Assembly: GCA_023525915.1 (NCBI GenBank) | Contig: CP026657.1 | Location: forward strand, 1-64,000 | DNA: 64,000 nucleotides | Source of the DNA: Acetispira formosa (nom. nud.) | Lineage (GTDB): Bacteria > Desulfobacterota > Desulfarculia > Adiutricales > Adiutricaceae | Direction: 5' to 3' | Shown here: positions 1 through 9,334 of the stretch, one piece after another | How the letters are laid out: each line of letters begins with the position of its first letter | Position numbering within the stretch: the stretch's first letter is position 1 | Position numbers and translations under genes: made by a program | The notes under the pieces: generated by a model | Told to the model about the DNA's origin: nothing | Database searches by the model: none | Seen by the model: only the letters and a program-made list of their open reading frames with translations

Positions 1-3000
1 ATGAGCGAAACAAGCGTAAAGAGACGCCCGTTAAAAATTATACTCATTGGGCTGGCCGCGCTGGCGGCCTTGATAATACTGATTGTTGGCGGGCTTATAA
101 TCTGGATGCGCACGGAAGCGGGCGAACGTTTTATCTTTAATAAGGTGGCTTCTATTTTGGCGGGCCAGGGTTTCGAACTGAGCGCGGCCGAATTTTCCGG
201 CCCTCTGCCGGGCCGCCTGTATTTGCGTGATGTGAAATTTTCCGATAAAGATGGGCTCATCGCCTCCATTGATGAAGCGGAGGTCCGCCTGAAGCTATCG
301 GACCTTTGGCGCGGGCTGGCCCATGTGGAGCGGATAGGCATTGAAAGCCCCCAGTTGTGGCGTCTGCCGGCATTCGCGGGCAGTAAGGAAGATGAGCCGT
401 CCTCAGGCGGCTTTTCCCTGCCGGTTGATGTGCGCCTTGATGAACTGGCGATCAATGGCGGCCGGGTGCATGAAAAGGCCCTGGCCTCCATCGGATTTGA
501 TAACCCCCCCTTGGGGCTGGGGGCCAAAGGCGATGGGCGGCTGGAGAAGGAAGAGTCGGCCGTCAATCTGGCTGCCGCCTTGATCAACGAACTGTCGCCG
601 GATCATAAGCTGATCAACATTGATATCGCCCTGAACCGTGAAGGTGAAGACCAGAGCGAATCACTGCGCGTCTACATCACGGTTGACGACGGCCCCGGCG
701 GTCTTCTGGCCGGTTTGATGAATGATCAGGACTGGCCGGGGCTGGAACTGTCTTTGGGCGGCGAAGGCCCTCTGACCGGCTGGGCGGGGCAGTTGAATGT
801 GTCCGCGCCCACACTGGCCGAGGTGAAAGCCGATTTGTCTTTCAGCGGGGCCACCGGCAATCTTTGGCTGGATCTGGTTTCCAGGAAAGAATGGAACGCC
901 AGGCTGGACGCGGCGGTTTCCCCTGGCTCCGCTCTTCCTTCCGAAGCCCTGAAGTGGACCGGTGAAACGGCTAAGCTGGCCGTAACCGCCGCAATGGAGG
1001 GCAAGCATTTCCGGTCGGCCATAGACGCGCGCAACGGCTGGGGTGAGCCCTTGGCCTTGACCGCCGTGGCCACTGGTAATTTGGACAGCGGCTATTTGGG
1101 TCTTGACGCGGCTTTGGACGGGCTTCTGCCCAAAGAGTCCGTCGCCGCCGCTGAGGCCGCGAACGACGTTTCAGTTTTGCGCCTTTCATCTCAACTGACG
1201 TTGAGTGGGGACAGCCAGAAAATTGAGAGCCTGGATATCAGCGGGCATGGTTTGTCCGTGATTGCTTCGGGTTCGCGCGGGGTCGAGGACGGCAGCCTGA
1301 GCGCCAGGCTGGAGGCGGCGGTTATAAAAGATTCGCTCTGGCTGGCGGAAGGGCGGAAGCTGGCCGGGCTGGCCCGCGAAGATTTCGGCGGAGACCTGAA
1401 GCTGGGGGCCGATCTGAACTGGAACGGCGCGGACAAAGTTATTGACGGCAAACTCGATTTGGTGGCTGAAAAACTCCACTGGCCGGAGGTCAGCCTTGAT
1501 CAGTTTTTAGGGCCAACCATTTCAGTGGCGGCCACAGTGAACGGGGGCGGGGGCAAACCGTATTCCGCTGTTATTGAAAAAATTTCCGCCAAAGAATTTC
1601 AACTGAAAGGGGAGGGCCAATATGACCCGGCCGAAGCGGCCGACCAGAGCCGCCTTGAGGCGGACCTGACGGCTGAAGTGCTGAACCTGGCCTCTCTGGC
1701 GCCGTCCGTATCAGGGCCTCTATCCTTGAAAGTGAAAGGTGACGGCACCCTCGGAGATTTGAAAGCTTCAATCGATCTTTCCAGCCCCGGCCTGACCACC
1801 CCTTCAGGTGTGTTGGACAGTATCGATCTGAACCTCACCGCCGCCGGACGACTGATGACCGCCACCCCCGCCATAAAAGTCGACACTGAGGATGCCGGAA
1901 AAACCACGACTGAAAGTGTGGCCGTCATGGCTCCTGATATGGGCGGAGATCTGGTTTTGAAAGTGGCCGCCAGCCCAGGCGGGCCGCTGAACCTTTCCAC
2001 CGGCTGGCATTTCACCCAGGCTGGCGAAGGTGGCGGCCTGCTGGCCAAAATCACCGATCTTAAAGGCGCGCTGGCCGGTCTGGATCTCAGCGGTGGGCTG
2101 ACGGCCGACCTGCGGGGCGAACATCCGGCCCTGGATGGTTCATTGAAAGCAGAAATGGCCGATTGGTCTAAACTGGCCGCCCTTATCGGGCAGCCGCTTT
2201 CCGGCGGGCCGACCAGGCTGGAGGCCAAACTTTCTTCCGAAGACGGCCGCCAGTCGGCTTCCGCCGATCTTGATTTGCCCAGCCTCCGCTTGGCCGGAGC
2301 GGAGGGCGACACCCTTTCGCTGGGCCGCACCACCGGTGTGTTCCTGGCCGTCGACCTTTTCGGTCAGGCCGATCTGGACGCCGATCTGACCATCGGCTCA
2401 GGCGCGGCGGCCGGGGCGGCCAAATGGAGCGGCGGTCGGGTCAAAGCCCAGGGCCGCACCGGCTACGGCACTTTTTCCGCCGACGTCAACGGTGTGCAGT
2501 TGAGCGGCTTTGGCGGCTCCGGGCAGGATGGTCTCCACCTGGCTGGGGATTATAATTTGAATGAAATGTCGGTCGATGTGAATCGTCTTGATCTTTCCCT
2601 GGCCGGTTCCGGCCTCAAGCTGAATCGGCCGGTTCAAGTTTCTTTTGCCGACAATCTGGTTGTCAGCCCCCTGTCGATAACCATGGTTCCGTCCGGCTCG
2701 CTGACGGCCGAAGCCGACCTGACGCCGGGCCGGCTTAAAGTCAAGGCCGATCTGGCCGCCCTGCCTTTCAGCTTCTTTCAGCCCTTTGCCGGGGCGGATA
2801 CGGCCATACCCCAGGGGCAGATTAGTTCGCTGGCCGTTGATATGAACCAGGGGCCGGGCGGCGTAACCGGAGCTTTAAACCTGGCGGCGGCCATGAATTA
2901 CCAGGGCTTGAATCCCTCCGTGAAAGTGGAGGCCAATCTTTCCGGTGGAGCCAGTCCGGTCCTTTCCGTGAACGGAGATATTTCCGGCGGCAGCGGCTGG

Positions 3001-4422
3001 GATTCCAACGGTAAAATCACCGCCAGCCTGCCCCTTGCGGCCGGGGCGGACGGCGGCTTTCCCCAAGCTGATATGAACGCGCCGATCACCGCGTCACTTG
3101 ATTGGTCCGGGGCGATCGGCCCGGTCTGGAAGCTGGCCAATCAGCCGGATCGATCTCTTCTGGGCGTGGCGGCCGTAAATGCCAAGGTCGGCGGCACACT
3201 GGCCAAGCCGGAACCACAAGGCTCTGTTTATGTGGCTGGCGGCCGCTATGAAGACATAATTCTGGGTGTCCTCATTAATGACATCACTCTGGAAGCCCAC
3301 TCCACCCCCGATGCGCTTCTCACGGCCGTTCTTTCAGCCAAGGACAGCCGGGGCGGCGGGTTGGCTATGGAGGGCAAGGTAAATGACGCCGCCGAAGGCC
3401 TTCAACTGGACGCCTCCGGCCGCCTGGGCCACTTCAACCCGCTGCATCGCGATGACCTGAGCCTGTTTATGACCGGCGACATCACCGCTAAAGGCCCCTT
3501 GGAGCAGCCCACCGTAACTTCCGACGTGACTCTTGACCGGGGTGAGCTGGATTTGAAAGTGTTGATGGCCAGCCAGTCCATCCCGACCCTGAAAATTGCC
3601 AATGACGGCGAGATGACCTCCGTTCATGGCGGTCCGCGTCTGAATATGAAGATCAGTGTGCCCAATCAGTTTTTTATTCGCGGCTACGGCCTGGACAGCG
3701 AATGGGAGGGCACCATGACCGTTTCAGGTTTTTCCACCATGCCCTCCCTCACAGGCAGACTGGAGCCGGTGCGCGGCTATTTTGAGATTTTTTCCCGTGA
3801 GTTTCAGTTCACCGGCGGGGACATCTCTTTCAATGGCGGCACCAATCCCAATCTCAACCTGGAATTGACCAATAACGGCCCCAACATTACGGCCGTCATC
3901 AGAATAGGCGGCAACGGCACGGCCCCGACGCTTCACATGACCAGCCAGCCGCCCCTGCCTGAAGAAGAGGTGCTGGCCCAGGTTCTGTTTGGCAAAAACG
4001 CCTCCTCGCTCAGCCGTTTTGAAGCCATTCAACTGGCGGCCAGCTTGCGCGAATTGACCAATTTTGGTGAGGGCGGTTTCAGCTTCGATCCGGTCACTTC
4101 CGTGCGGAAAGAGCTTGGCCTGGATGTTTTGCGCATCGGCAGCGGCGACGACGCCAATGAACGGGCCATTTCCGATATGACCGGCAGCATGGCCCAGGAT
4201 ATTACCGGGGCTTCATCCAACGGCAATGACGCGGGTGTGGGCGGCACAACTGTGGAAGCGGGTAAATATATCAGCGATAAAGTCTATGTGGGTGTTGAGC
4301 ACAGCCCTTCGGGTGGTTCGGCTTTCCGTGTGGAGATGGAATTGAGCCCGCGCATGTCACTGGAAGCCCGCACGTCCACCGAATCCAGCCAGGTAGGCAT
4401 TGGCTGGAAAAAAGATTATTGA
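1..4422 (+). CDS. tamB: TamB-like inner membrane translocation/assembly protein
   Basis: A 1473-residue protein of the TamB (DUF490/AsmA-like) family, which bridges inner and outer membranes and supports outer-membrane protein assembly or lipid transport. Residues 13-35 form one N-terminal membrane anchor; the rest is a long periplasmic beta-rich repeat region with many short Gly/Ala/Asp-rich strands. The C-terminal part (about residues 1230-1473) carries the family signatures: GYFEIF, the FTGGDISFNGG block, PPLPEEEVLAQVLFG, and a final beta-barrel-like stretch ending GIGWKKDY. Length is within the family range (1200-1600). The start lies at the first base of the window; the Lys/Arg-then-hydrophobic N-terminus looks genuine, but an upstream start cannot be excluded. 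A BamA/TamA-type partner often precedes tamB and would lie outside the window. The stop is TGA. Confidence 0.9.
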   Translation: MSETSVKRRPLKIILIGLAALAALIILIVGGLIIWMRTEAGERFIFNKVASILAGQGFELSAAEFSGPLPGRLYLRDVKFSDKDGLIASIDEAEVRLKLSDLWRGLAHVERIGIESPQLWRLPAFAGSKEDEPSSGGFSLPVDVRLDELAINGGRVHEKALASIGFDNPPLGLGAKGDGRLEKEESAVNLAAALINELSPDHKLINIDIALNREGEDQSESLRVYITVDDGPGGLLAGLMNDQDWPGLELSLGGEGPLTGWAGQLNVSAPTLAEVKADLSFSGATGNLWLDLVSRKEWNARLDAAVSPGSALPSEALKWTGETAKLAVTAAMEGKHFRSAIDARNGWGEPLALTAVATGNLDSGYLGLDAALDGLLPKESVAAAEAANDVSVLRLSSQLTLSGDSQKIESLDISGHGLSVIASGSRGVEDGSLSARLEAAVIKDSLWLAEGRKLAGLAREDFGGDLKLGADLNWNGADKVIDGKLDLVAEKLHWPEVSLDQFLGPTISVAATVNGGGGKPYSAVIEKISAKEFQLKGEGQYDPAEAADQSRLEADLTAEVLNLASLAPSVSGPLSLKVKGDGTLGDLKASIDLSSPGLTTPSGVLDSIDLNLTAAGRLMTATPAIKVDTEDAGKTTTESVAVMAPDMGGDLVLKVAASPGGPLNLSTGWHFTQAGEGGGLLAKITDLKGALAGLDLSGGLTADLRGEHPALDGSLKAEMADWSKLAALIGQPLSGGPTRLEAKLSSEDGRQSASADLDLPSLRLAGAEGDTLSLGRTTGVFLAVDLFGQADLDADLTIGSGAAAGAAKWSGGRVKAQGRTGYGTFSADVNGVQLSGFGGSGQDGLHLAGDYNLNEMSVDVNRLDLSLAGSGLKLNRPVQVSFADNLVVSPLSITMVPSGSLTAEADLTPGRLKVKADLAALPFSFFQPFAGADTAIPQGQISSLAVDMNQGPGGVTGALNLAAAMNYQGLNPSVKVEANLSGGASPVLSVNGDISGGSGWDSNGKITASLPLAAGADGGFPQADMNAPITASLDWSGAIGPVWKLANQPDRSLLGVAAVNAKVGGTLAKPEPQGSVYVAGGRYEDIILGVLINDITLEAHSTPDALLTAVLSAKDSRGGGLAMEGKVNDAAEGLQLDASGRLGHFNPLHRDDLSLFMTGDITAKGPLEQPTVTSDVTLDRGELDLKVLMASQSIPTLKIANDGEMTSVHGGPRLNMKISVPNQFFIRGYGLDSEWEGTMTVSGFSTMPSLTGRLEPVRGYFEIFSREFQFTGGDISFNGGTNPNLNLELTNNGPNITAVIRIGGNGTAPTLHMTSQPPLPEEEVLAQVLFGKNASSLSRFEAIQLAASLRELTNFGEGGFSFDPVTSVRKELGLDVLRIGSGDDANERAISDMTGSMAQDITGASSNGNDAGVGGTTVEAGKYISDKVYVGVEHSPSGGSAFRVEMELSPRMSLEARTSTESSQVGIGWKKDY

Positions 4423-4470
4423 CAGCGATTAACATAGCGCCATTTGAGCCCCAGTTGAGGAGACCTTATT

Positions 4471-5013
4471 ATGTCGAAGAAAGCGATCATTGTTGTTGAT
4501 GTTTTGAATGATTTTGTAACCGGTGAAATATCATCCCCGACGGCCGGAAAAATTATCGCGCCGCTCCAGAACCTTCTGAAAACGGCCCGCGCCAAAAGCC
4601 TGCCTATCATTTATACCTGTGACGCGCACCGGCCCGGTGTGGACGGGGAATTCAAAGTCTGGGCCGGGCACGCCCTTGCCGGAACTGCCGGGGCCGAAGT
4701 AATTCCAGAGCTGGCGCCTCAGCCGGAGGACCACATTGTACCCAAGCGACGCTACAGCGGATTTTTTCAGACTGACTTGGACCTTTTGCTGCGCGAGCTG
4801 AAAATAGAATCGCTGATTATAACCGGCGTTTATCTGACCCTCTGCGTTCAGCACACTGTCGGTGACGCCTACAATTTCGGCTATGGCATTGAGGTGCCTT
4901 CCGACTGTGTAGCCTCCTTTTCGGATGATGATTTTGAATCCGGCCTGAAATATCTGAAAGACGCCTATGGCGCTGAAGTCGTAACTTCGAATGAGATTAT
5001 CAATCGCTTGTAA
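4471..5013 (+). CDS. Isochorismatase-fold cysteine hydrolase, nicotinamidase-like
   Basis: A 180-residue cytosolic hydrolase. The catalytic triad of the family is visible as D10 (in VVDVLNDF), K92 and C125 (in GVYLTLCVQ). Asp51, His53 and His67 lie where nicotinamidases bind their metal ion, so deamidation of nicotinamide to nicotinate (NAD salvage) is the best guess; the length matches archaeal-type nicotinamidases. The start is ATG 48 bp after tamB, with a GGAG ribosome site seven bases upstream, so it may be co-transcribed with tamB without a functional link. Other isochorismatase-family amidases remain possible because substrate specificity cannot be read from the sequence. A repeat-rich intergenic region follows. 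Confidence 0.8.
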   Translation: MSKKAIIVVDVLNDFVTGEISSPTAGKIIAPLQNLLKTARAKSLPIIYTCDAHRPGVDGEFKVWAGHALAGTAGAEVIPELAPQPEDHIVPKRRYSGFFQTDLDLLLRELKIESLIITGVYLTLCVQHTVGDAYNFGYGIEVPSDCVASFSDDDFESGLKYLKDAYGAEVVTSNEIINRL

Positions 5014-5036
5014 GTATCACCCTACCGGCTATTGAG

Positions 5037-5245
5037 GCGGCAAAGGTAAAACCCGGCCGGGCGGGCGAAAAAATTTCTGACGTCGCTCGTAATTTTCTCG
5101 TATTCCCGGCCGGGTGGCTTCAGCGGCATTCTGTTTATCCGTGCCCGTCCGGGGAGCAAAATTACGAGCGACTTACAGAAAATTTTTCGCCCGCCCGGCC
5201 TGGTCGATGTCGGCGTTTGGGGCGGGTGACTGTTAGGGGTTTTCT
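5037..5245. repeat. Family A structured repeat, copy 1
   Basis: About 200 bp, found again at 22553-22762. Two long arms (5053-5096 and 5158-5203) are imperfect reverse complements of about 44 bp, each holding an A/T-run, the word CGCTCGTAATTTT and a GC-rich base. Between copies the base of the stem differs (GGCGGGCGAAAA here, GGCGGCCAAAA in copy 2) and the opposite arm has changed to match. No ORF of interest lies inside. It occupies the first part of the 667 bp gap between the hydrolase and smc. Confidence 0.85.
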
Positions 5246-5349
5246 ACCAAGAGCCAACCAAGACCAGGAGGGCGGGGCGGTGAGATTTCTCCAGAGGGGA
5301 CCACGATTTTTGCTCCGAGGACGGGCACCGGTTTTAGGGAGCAGTCTAC

Positions 5350-5505
5350 ATTTAAAAAATAGCAGGTCGACCCTGTGGGGGAGACGGAGCGCCAGCGACT
5401 GGTTTTGCGGCCATAAAAGCCGCTCGCGAAGCAAAAACCACGCTTTTTGCGTAGCCGCCGGGCCCCCAGTTTAAGGGAAAAAGCCGTACTTAAAATCGCT
5501 CCACT
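5350..5505 (+). repeat. Family C repeat, copy 1
   Basis: About 150 bp sharing blocks AGCAGGTCG, GACGGAGCGCCAGCGACTGG, CTCGCGAA and an A-run/T-run hairpin (5431-5450: GCAAAAA, short loop, TTTTTGC) with copies at 20225-20362, 22340-22500 (opposite strand) and 30040-30165. A 35 bp tail block around 5524-5560 (GGGTTTTAC, CTCGC) is also repeated near 22771-22808. The remaining sequence to 5592 shows nothing recognisable. Confidence 0.85.
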
Positions 5506-5592
5506 ATGGAGATATCTCACCGCTCCGCCCTTCGGGTTTTACCTTTGTCAATACTCTCGCTTAATCCGTTCTATTTCGTTGATTTCACCACT

Positions 5593-5621
5593 TTGACATC
5601 ACGGCCTCCATCTGGCATAAT
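5593..5621 (+). promoter_or_regulatory. Sigma-70 promoter for smc-ftsY
   Basis: TTGACA (5593-5598), exactly 17 bases, then CATAAT (5616-5621). It lies 60 bp upstream of smc in the right direction and is the best consensus match in the gap. Confidence 0.7.
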
Positions 5622-5632
5622 TAAAGATTGCG

Positions 5633-5654
5633 AAAGACTCGATTGCGAGTCTTT
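5633..5654 (+). other. Leader hairpin upstream of smc
   Basis: AAAGACTCG - ATTG - CGAGTCTTT, a perfect 9 bp stem that would sit at the very 5' end of the smc transcript. There is no following U-run, so it is not a typical terminator; it may stabilise the message or regulate it. Confidence 0.5.
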
Positions 5655-5680
5655 GACCATTAATAACCAACAGGCCATTC

Positions 5681-8600
5681 ATGTATATAAAACGTCTTGA
5701 AATAGTCGGCTTCAAGTCCTTCCCCGAGAGGGCCTCCGTGCCTTTGAGCCAGGGCATAAGCGCGGTGGTGGGACCAAACGGCTGCGGCAAGAGCAACATC
5801 ATCGACGCCATTCGCTGGGTCATGGGGGAGCAAAGCCCCAGGATGCTGCGCGGCCGCAATATGGATGACGTTTTATTCAACGGCTCACAGGGCCGTCCGG
5901 CCTCCGCCTTGGCCGAAGTTACCCTCACTCTGGCCCGTGACCGCGATCCAGAAGCCGGTTATCTGACCGCCGCTGAAAGCTCAGTCACCCGCCGCCTTTA
6001 CCGCAGCGGCGACAGCGAGTATCTCATCAACAAAGTGCCCTGCCGCCTGAAAGATGTTGTTCATTTTTTCATGGACGCGGGCGTGGGCACCAGGGCTTAC
6101 GGCATTATCGAGCAGGGGCGTGTCGGCTGGCTGGTTGACGCGCGGCCGGAGGAAAGGCGCGGGCTGATTGATGAAGCGGCCGGAATCACCAGATACAAAC
6201 AGCAGAAAAAAGAGGCCGAGCGCAAAATCGAATCGGCCGAGGCCAATCTGGTCAATGTTTCAGTAATAAAAGCTGAAACCAAAAAACAACTGGACCAAAT
6301 TACTCGCGCCGCCGCCAAGGCCGCCCGCTATAAGGCTTTGCGTGAAGAACTGCGTGAGCTTGATCTGGGGCTTTCGGCCAGAGCCCTGACCCAGGCCCGT
6401 AAAAAGAAAAAAGATGTTGAAACCAGCCGTGAGGAAAACCGTAAACTTCTCACCTCACTTCTGGCCGAGGCAGACCGCCATGAGTTGGAAACGCAGAATA
6501 TAAAGCTGGCTGTAGCCCAGACTGAAAAAGAGCTGGAAGAGAAGACCACCGCCTGGCACCAATTGGTCTCCGCGCATGACGGGCTGAAGAAGGAAGCGGA
6601 ATTTACGCGCTCCAACTTGGCCCGTTCAGAAGAGCGGCGAGTGCAGGCCTTGGGTGAACTGGCTCGCATCGCCTCCGAACGCCGCCGCAAGCTGGAAGAG
6701 GAAGCCGGGCTCTCCGAAGAACTGGTCAGTCTGGAACGCGAAGAGAGCGAAGCTCGTCAGCACACCGATACCCTGCGGGAAGAGTGGCGGGCCATGAAAA
6801 CCGCTTTCGACGCTTTGGGACGCGAACATCAGGAGGCCGCCAGCCGGGGGGCCGCCAGTGAAAGAGAGGCCGCCCAACTGGCCGCCGAGCTGGCCGGGGC
6901 TGAATCACTTTTGGCCCACCACCGCCAGCGCCTGGAGGCTATGGCCGATGAAGCCGCTGAAGCTGAAGCCGAAGCAGCCGAGGCCGCCGGTCAGCTTGAG
7001 TATCTGACCCGGCAAAAAAAATCTCGCCAGTTGGAATTGGAAAGCGCGCGCGATGAAGCCGCGTTCCGGGCCGAGGAAGTTATCCTGGCCGAACGTGAAT
7101 TGGCCACGCTCACCACCCAGGTCTCGACCGCTGAATCCAGGCTGGCCGCCACCCGCGCCAAACTGGAAACCCTGCGTGATGTGAAAGACAATTTCGGCTG
7201 GTATCCCCAGGGCGTGAAAGCGCTGATGGCCGCGCCGGAACTGGCTTCTGCCGGATTGATCGGTCCGCTGGCCGAGTTTCTGGAAATACCCGACGGCTAC
7301 GAGGAAGCTGTGGAGGCCGCGCTGGGCGAGCGGCTGGCCTGGATTCTGGTGCGCGACCGCTCCGCCGCCCTGGCCGCCCTTGATTTTCTGCGGGCCAATA
7401 ATCTCGGCCGCTGCGGCTTTATCTGCCGTGATGAAATGGAAGCCTCCGGCTCTGAACTGGCCAGGGCCGTGCTTGGTGATTTTCAGTTGGCTGAAAATCT
7501 GATTTCTGCCGCTGAAGTCTCTTCTCCGGTTTTAACCAGAAGCGGCGAATATGCGGGGCACGGTCTGGTGGCCGGCGGCCGCCCCGGCGACAGCCAGGAG
7601 AGCGACGCTGGTCTCCTGGCCCGTCTGAAGGAAGTCGAAGCTCTGGAACGCGAAGAGGAAAAGGCCTCCAAGGCTTTTGAGGATTTGGGCCGCCGGGTTG
7701 ATGAAGCCCGCGAAAATGCCGCCGTCGCCCGGGAGGCCGCCCGCGCCGCCGACGCGGCCAGAGCCGCCTTGGAAACGCGCCTGACGGAAACCGACAAAGC
7801 TATGGCTCTGGCCGGATCTGAATCAGCCCGGGCGGAAGCCCGTCACCAGTCGCTGGAAGCGGAGCGGAGTAAAACCGAAAAAGAAGCGGAAGAACTGACC
7901 GCCTCCCTGGTGGACGGCCGGGCCCGCCGTCAGGCGGCTTCCGAGGCGGCCGCCGAGGCCGGGCAAAAAGCGGCTGAACTGGCGGAAAGGGTTGCCGAGC
8001 AATCCGAGGCGTTGGAGGAGCTTAGAAGCTCTGGTGAAGACGCGCGGTTGGCTTCCGCCGCCGCCAGTGAAAGGCTCGACCGCGGCCGCCACGATCTGGC
8101 CCGCGTGACGGAATGGCTGAATGAAGTTGAGGACAATCTGGCGGCCAAGGAAGCGGAGAGCGCGGCCCTGGCCGAAGAGATCGAGCGTTTTACCCAAAGG
8201 GCTGAAGAGCTTGATAATCAGGCCGCCTCTTTCCCGGAACGCTTGAGCGCCGCTGAATCGGATTTGAGCGAAACCCGCGCCCGCCTTGATGAACAGCGCC
8301 GCCGTCAGACGGCCCGCGAAAATGAAATGCGCGAAGTGCGCCGCCGCCGTGAGGATTTGAATTCCATCATCACCGGCCAGGAAACAGAGATTCTGTCCAC
8401 CGGCTTTTCCATTGAAAAGATAGAGGAGGATCTGCGCCGCGATTGGAAAATCGTGATGCTCGATCCCGATGCCGTCCCGGAGCCGCTGATTGAGGAACAT
8501 CTGGTCGAGGAAGACATCACCTTGTCCGAGCCTGACGATGAAAACCCGGATGATGATGCTGACGATGTAGAAACGGAAGAGGCTGATTCCGAACAGCAAA

Positions 8601-9334
8601 CCCCGCCAGCGCCGCCAGCCATCGAGATCATTGACCCGCGCCCCTGGGTTATGCTGGAACTGCCCGATGGTGCGGCCGCCCGCCGTGATTCACTCCGCAC
8701 CAAAATTGGCTCTCTCGGAGAAGTGAGTCTGGGGGCCATTGAAAAAGAGGTCGAACTGCGTGATGAATACAATCGCTATCAAACCCAGTATGACGATTTG
8801 ACCCGCGCCATTTCCGATCTCAAGGACAGCATTAATAAAATCAACCACACCTGCAAGATTCTTTTCGGGGAAACTTTCAAGGCGGTGGATGAAAAATTTC
8901 GCGAGATTTTCCCCATTCTTTTTGAAGGCGGCGAAGGCTGGATCAGCCTGACCGACGAAAGCGATCCGCTGGAAAGCGGTGTTGAAATCCATGTGCATCC
9001 GCCGGGGAAAAAAGTGCTGGTGATGAGCCTGTTGTCGGGCGGTGAAAAGGCCCTGACCGCCTTGGCGCTGATTTTCGCCCTCTATCTCATCAAGCCCAGC
9101 CCCTTCTGTTTATTGGATGAAACTGACGCCCCCCTGGATGAGGCCAACATTGACCGCTTCAATCGTCTTCTGAAGCAGCTCAGCCGGGCGTCCCAGATAA
9201 TAATGGTTACCCACAACAAGCGGACCATGCAGATCAGCCATACCCTTTACGGTGTGACGATGGAAACCCCCGGCGTTTCCAAGCTGGTGAGCGTGAATCT
9301 GGCGGAAGCGGAGGCAATGACCACCGATGTTTGA
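5681..9334 (+). CDS. smc: Chromosome segregation ATPase SMC
   Basis: A 1217-residue SMC condensin subunit that organises and segregates the chromosome. Head motifs: Walker A GPNGCGKSN (residues 31-39), signature LLSGGEKAL with its Ser near residue 1119, and Walker B FCLLDETDAPLDEAN shortly after. Two long Glu/Ala/Arg-rich coiled coils flank a hinge near residues 500-640 (NFGWYPQGVKAL onward). Between the second coiled coil and the C-terminal head, residues about 938-990 are extremely acidic and Pro-rich (runs of Asp/Glu, then PPAPPA), which bacterial SMCs normally lack. The N-terminus MYIKRLEIVGFKSF is canonical and fixes the start. It overlaps ftsY by 8 bp, so the two are translationally linked. 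ScpA/ScpB are not in the window. Confidence 0.97.
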   Translation: MYIKRLEIVGFKSFPERASVPLSQGISAVVGPNGCGKSNIIDAIRWVMGEQSPRMLRGRNMDDVLFNGSQGRPASALAEVTLTLARDRDPEAGYLTAAESSVTRRLYRSGDSEYLINKVPCRLKDVVHFFMDAGVGTRAYGIIEQGRVGWLVDARPEERRGLIDEAAGITRYKQQKKEAERKIESAEANLVNVSVIKAETKKQLDQITRAAAKAARYKALREELRELDLGLSARALTQARKKKKDVETSREENRKLLTSLLAEADRHELETQNIKLAVAQTEKELEEKTTAWHQLVSAHDGLKKEAEFTRSNLARSEERRVQALGELARIASERRRKLEEEAGLSEELVSLEREESEARQHTDTLREEWRAMKTAFDALGREHQEAASRGAASEREAAQLAAELAGAESLLAHHRQRLEAMADEAAEAEAEAAEAAGQLEYLTRQKKSRQLELESARDEAAFRAEEVILAERELATLTTQVSTAESRLAATRAKLETLRDVKDNFGWYPQGVKALMAAPELASAGLIGPLAEFLEIPDGYEEAVEAALGERLAWILVRDRSAALAALDFLRANNLGRCGFICRDEMEASGSELARAVLGDFQLAENLISAAEVSSPVLTRSGEYAGHGLVAGGRPGDSQESDAGLLARLKEVEALEREEEKASKAFEDLGRRVDEARENAAVAREAARAADAARAALETRLTETDKAMALAGSESARAEARHQSLEAERSKTEKEAEELTASLVDGRARRQAASEAAAEAGQKAAELAERVAEQSEALEELRSSGEDARLASAAASERLDRGRHDLARVTEWLNEVEDNLAAKEAESAALAEEIERFTQRAEELDNQAASFPERLSAAESDLSETRARLDEQRRRQTARENEMREVRRRREDLNSIITGQETEILSTGFSIEKIEEDLRRDWKIVMLDPDAVPEPLIEEHLVEEDITLSEPDDENPDDDADDVETEEADSEQQTPPAPPAIEIIDPRPWVMLELPDGAAARRDSLRTKIGSLGEVSLGAIEKEVELRDEYNRYQTQYDDLTRAISDLKDSINKINHTCKILFGETFKAVDEKFREIFPILFEGGEGWISLTDESDPLESGVEIHVHPPGKKVLVMSLLSGGEKALTALALIFALYLIKPSPFCLLDETDAPLDEANIDRFNRLLKQLSRASQIIMVTHNKRTMQISHTLYGVTMETPGVSKLVSVNLAEAEAMTTDV

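Noticed and set aside
1599..2333. Long minus-strand ORF (244 codons) inside tamB
   Set aside because: It is antisense to an obvious gene in GC-rich sequence, with low-complexity Ser/Arg/Pro content and no family features. The same holds for the long antisense frames inside smc, ftsY, ilvD and panB.
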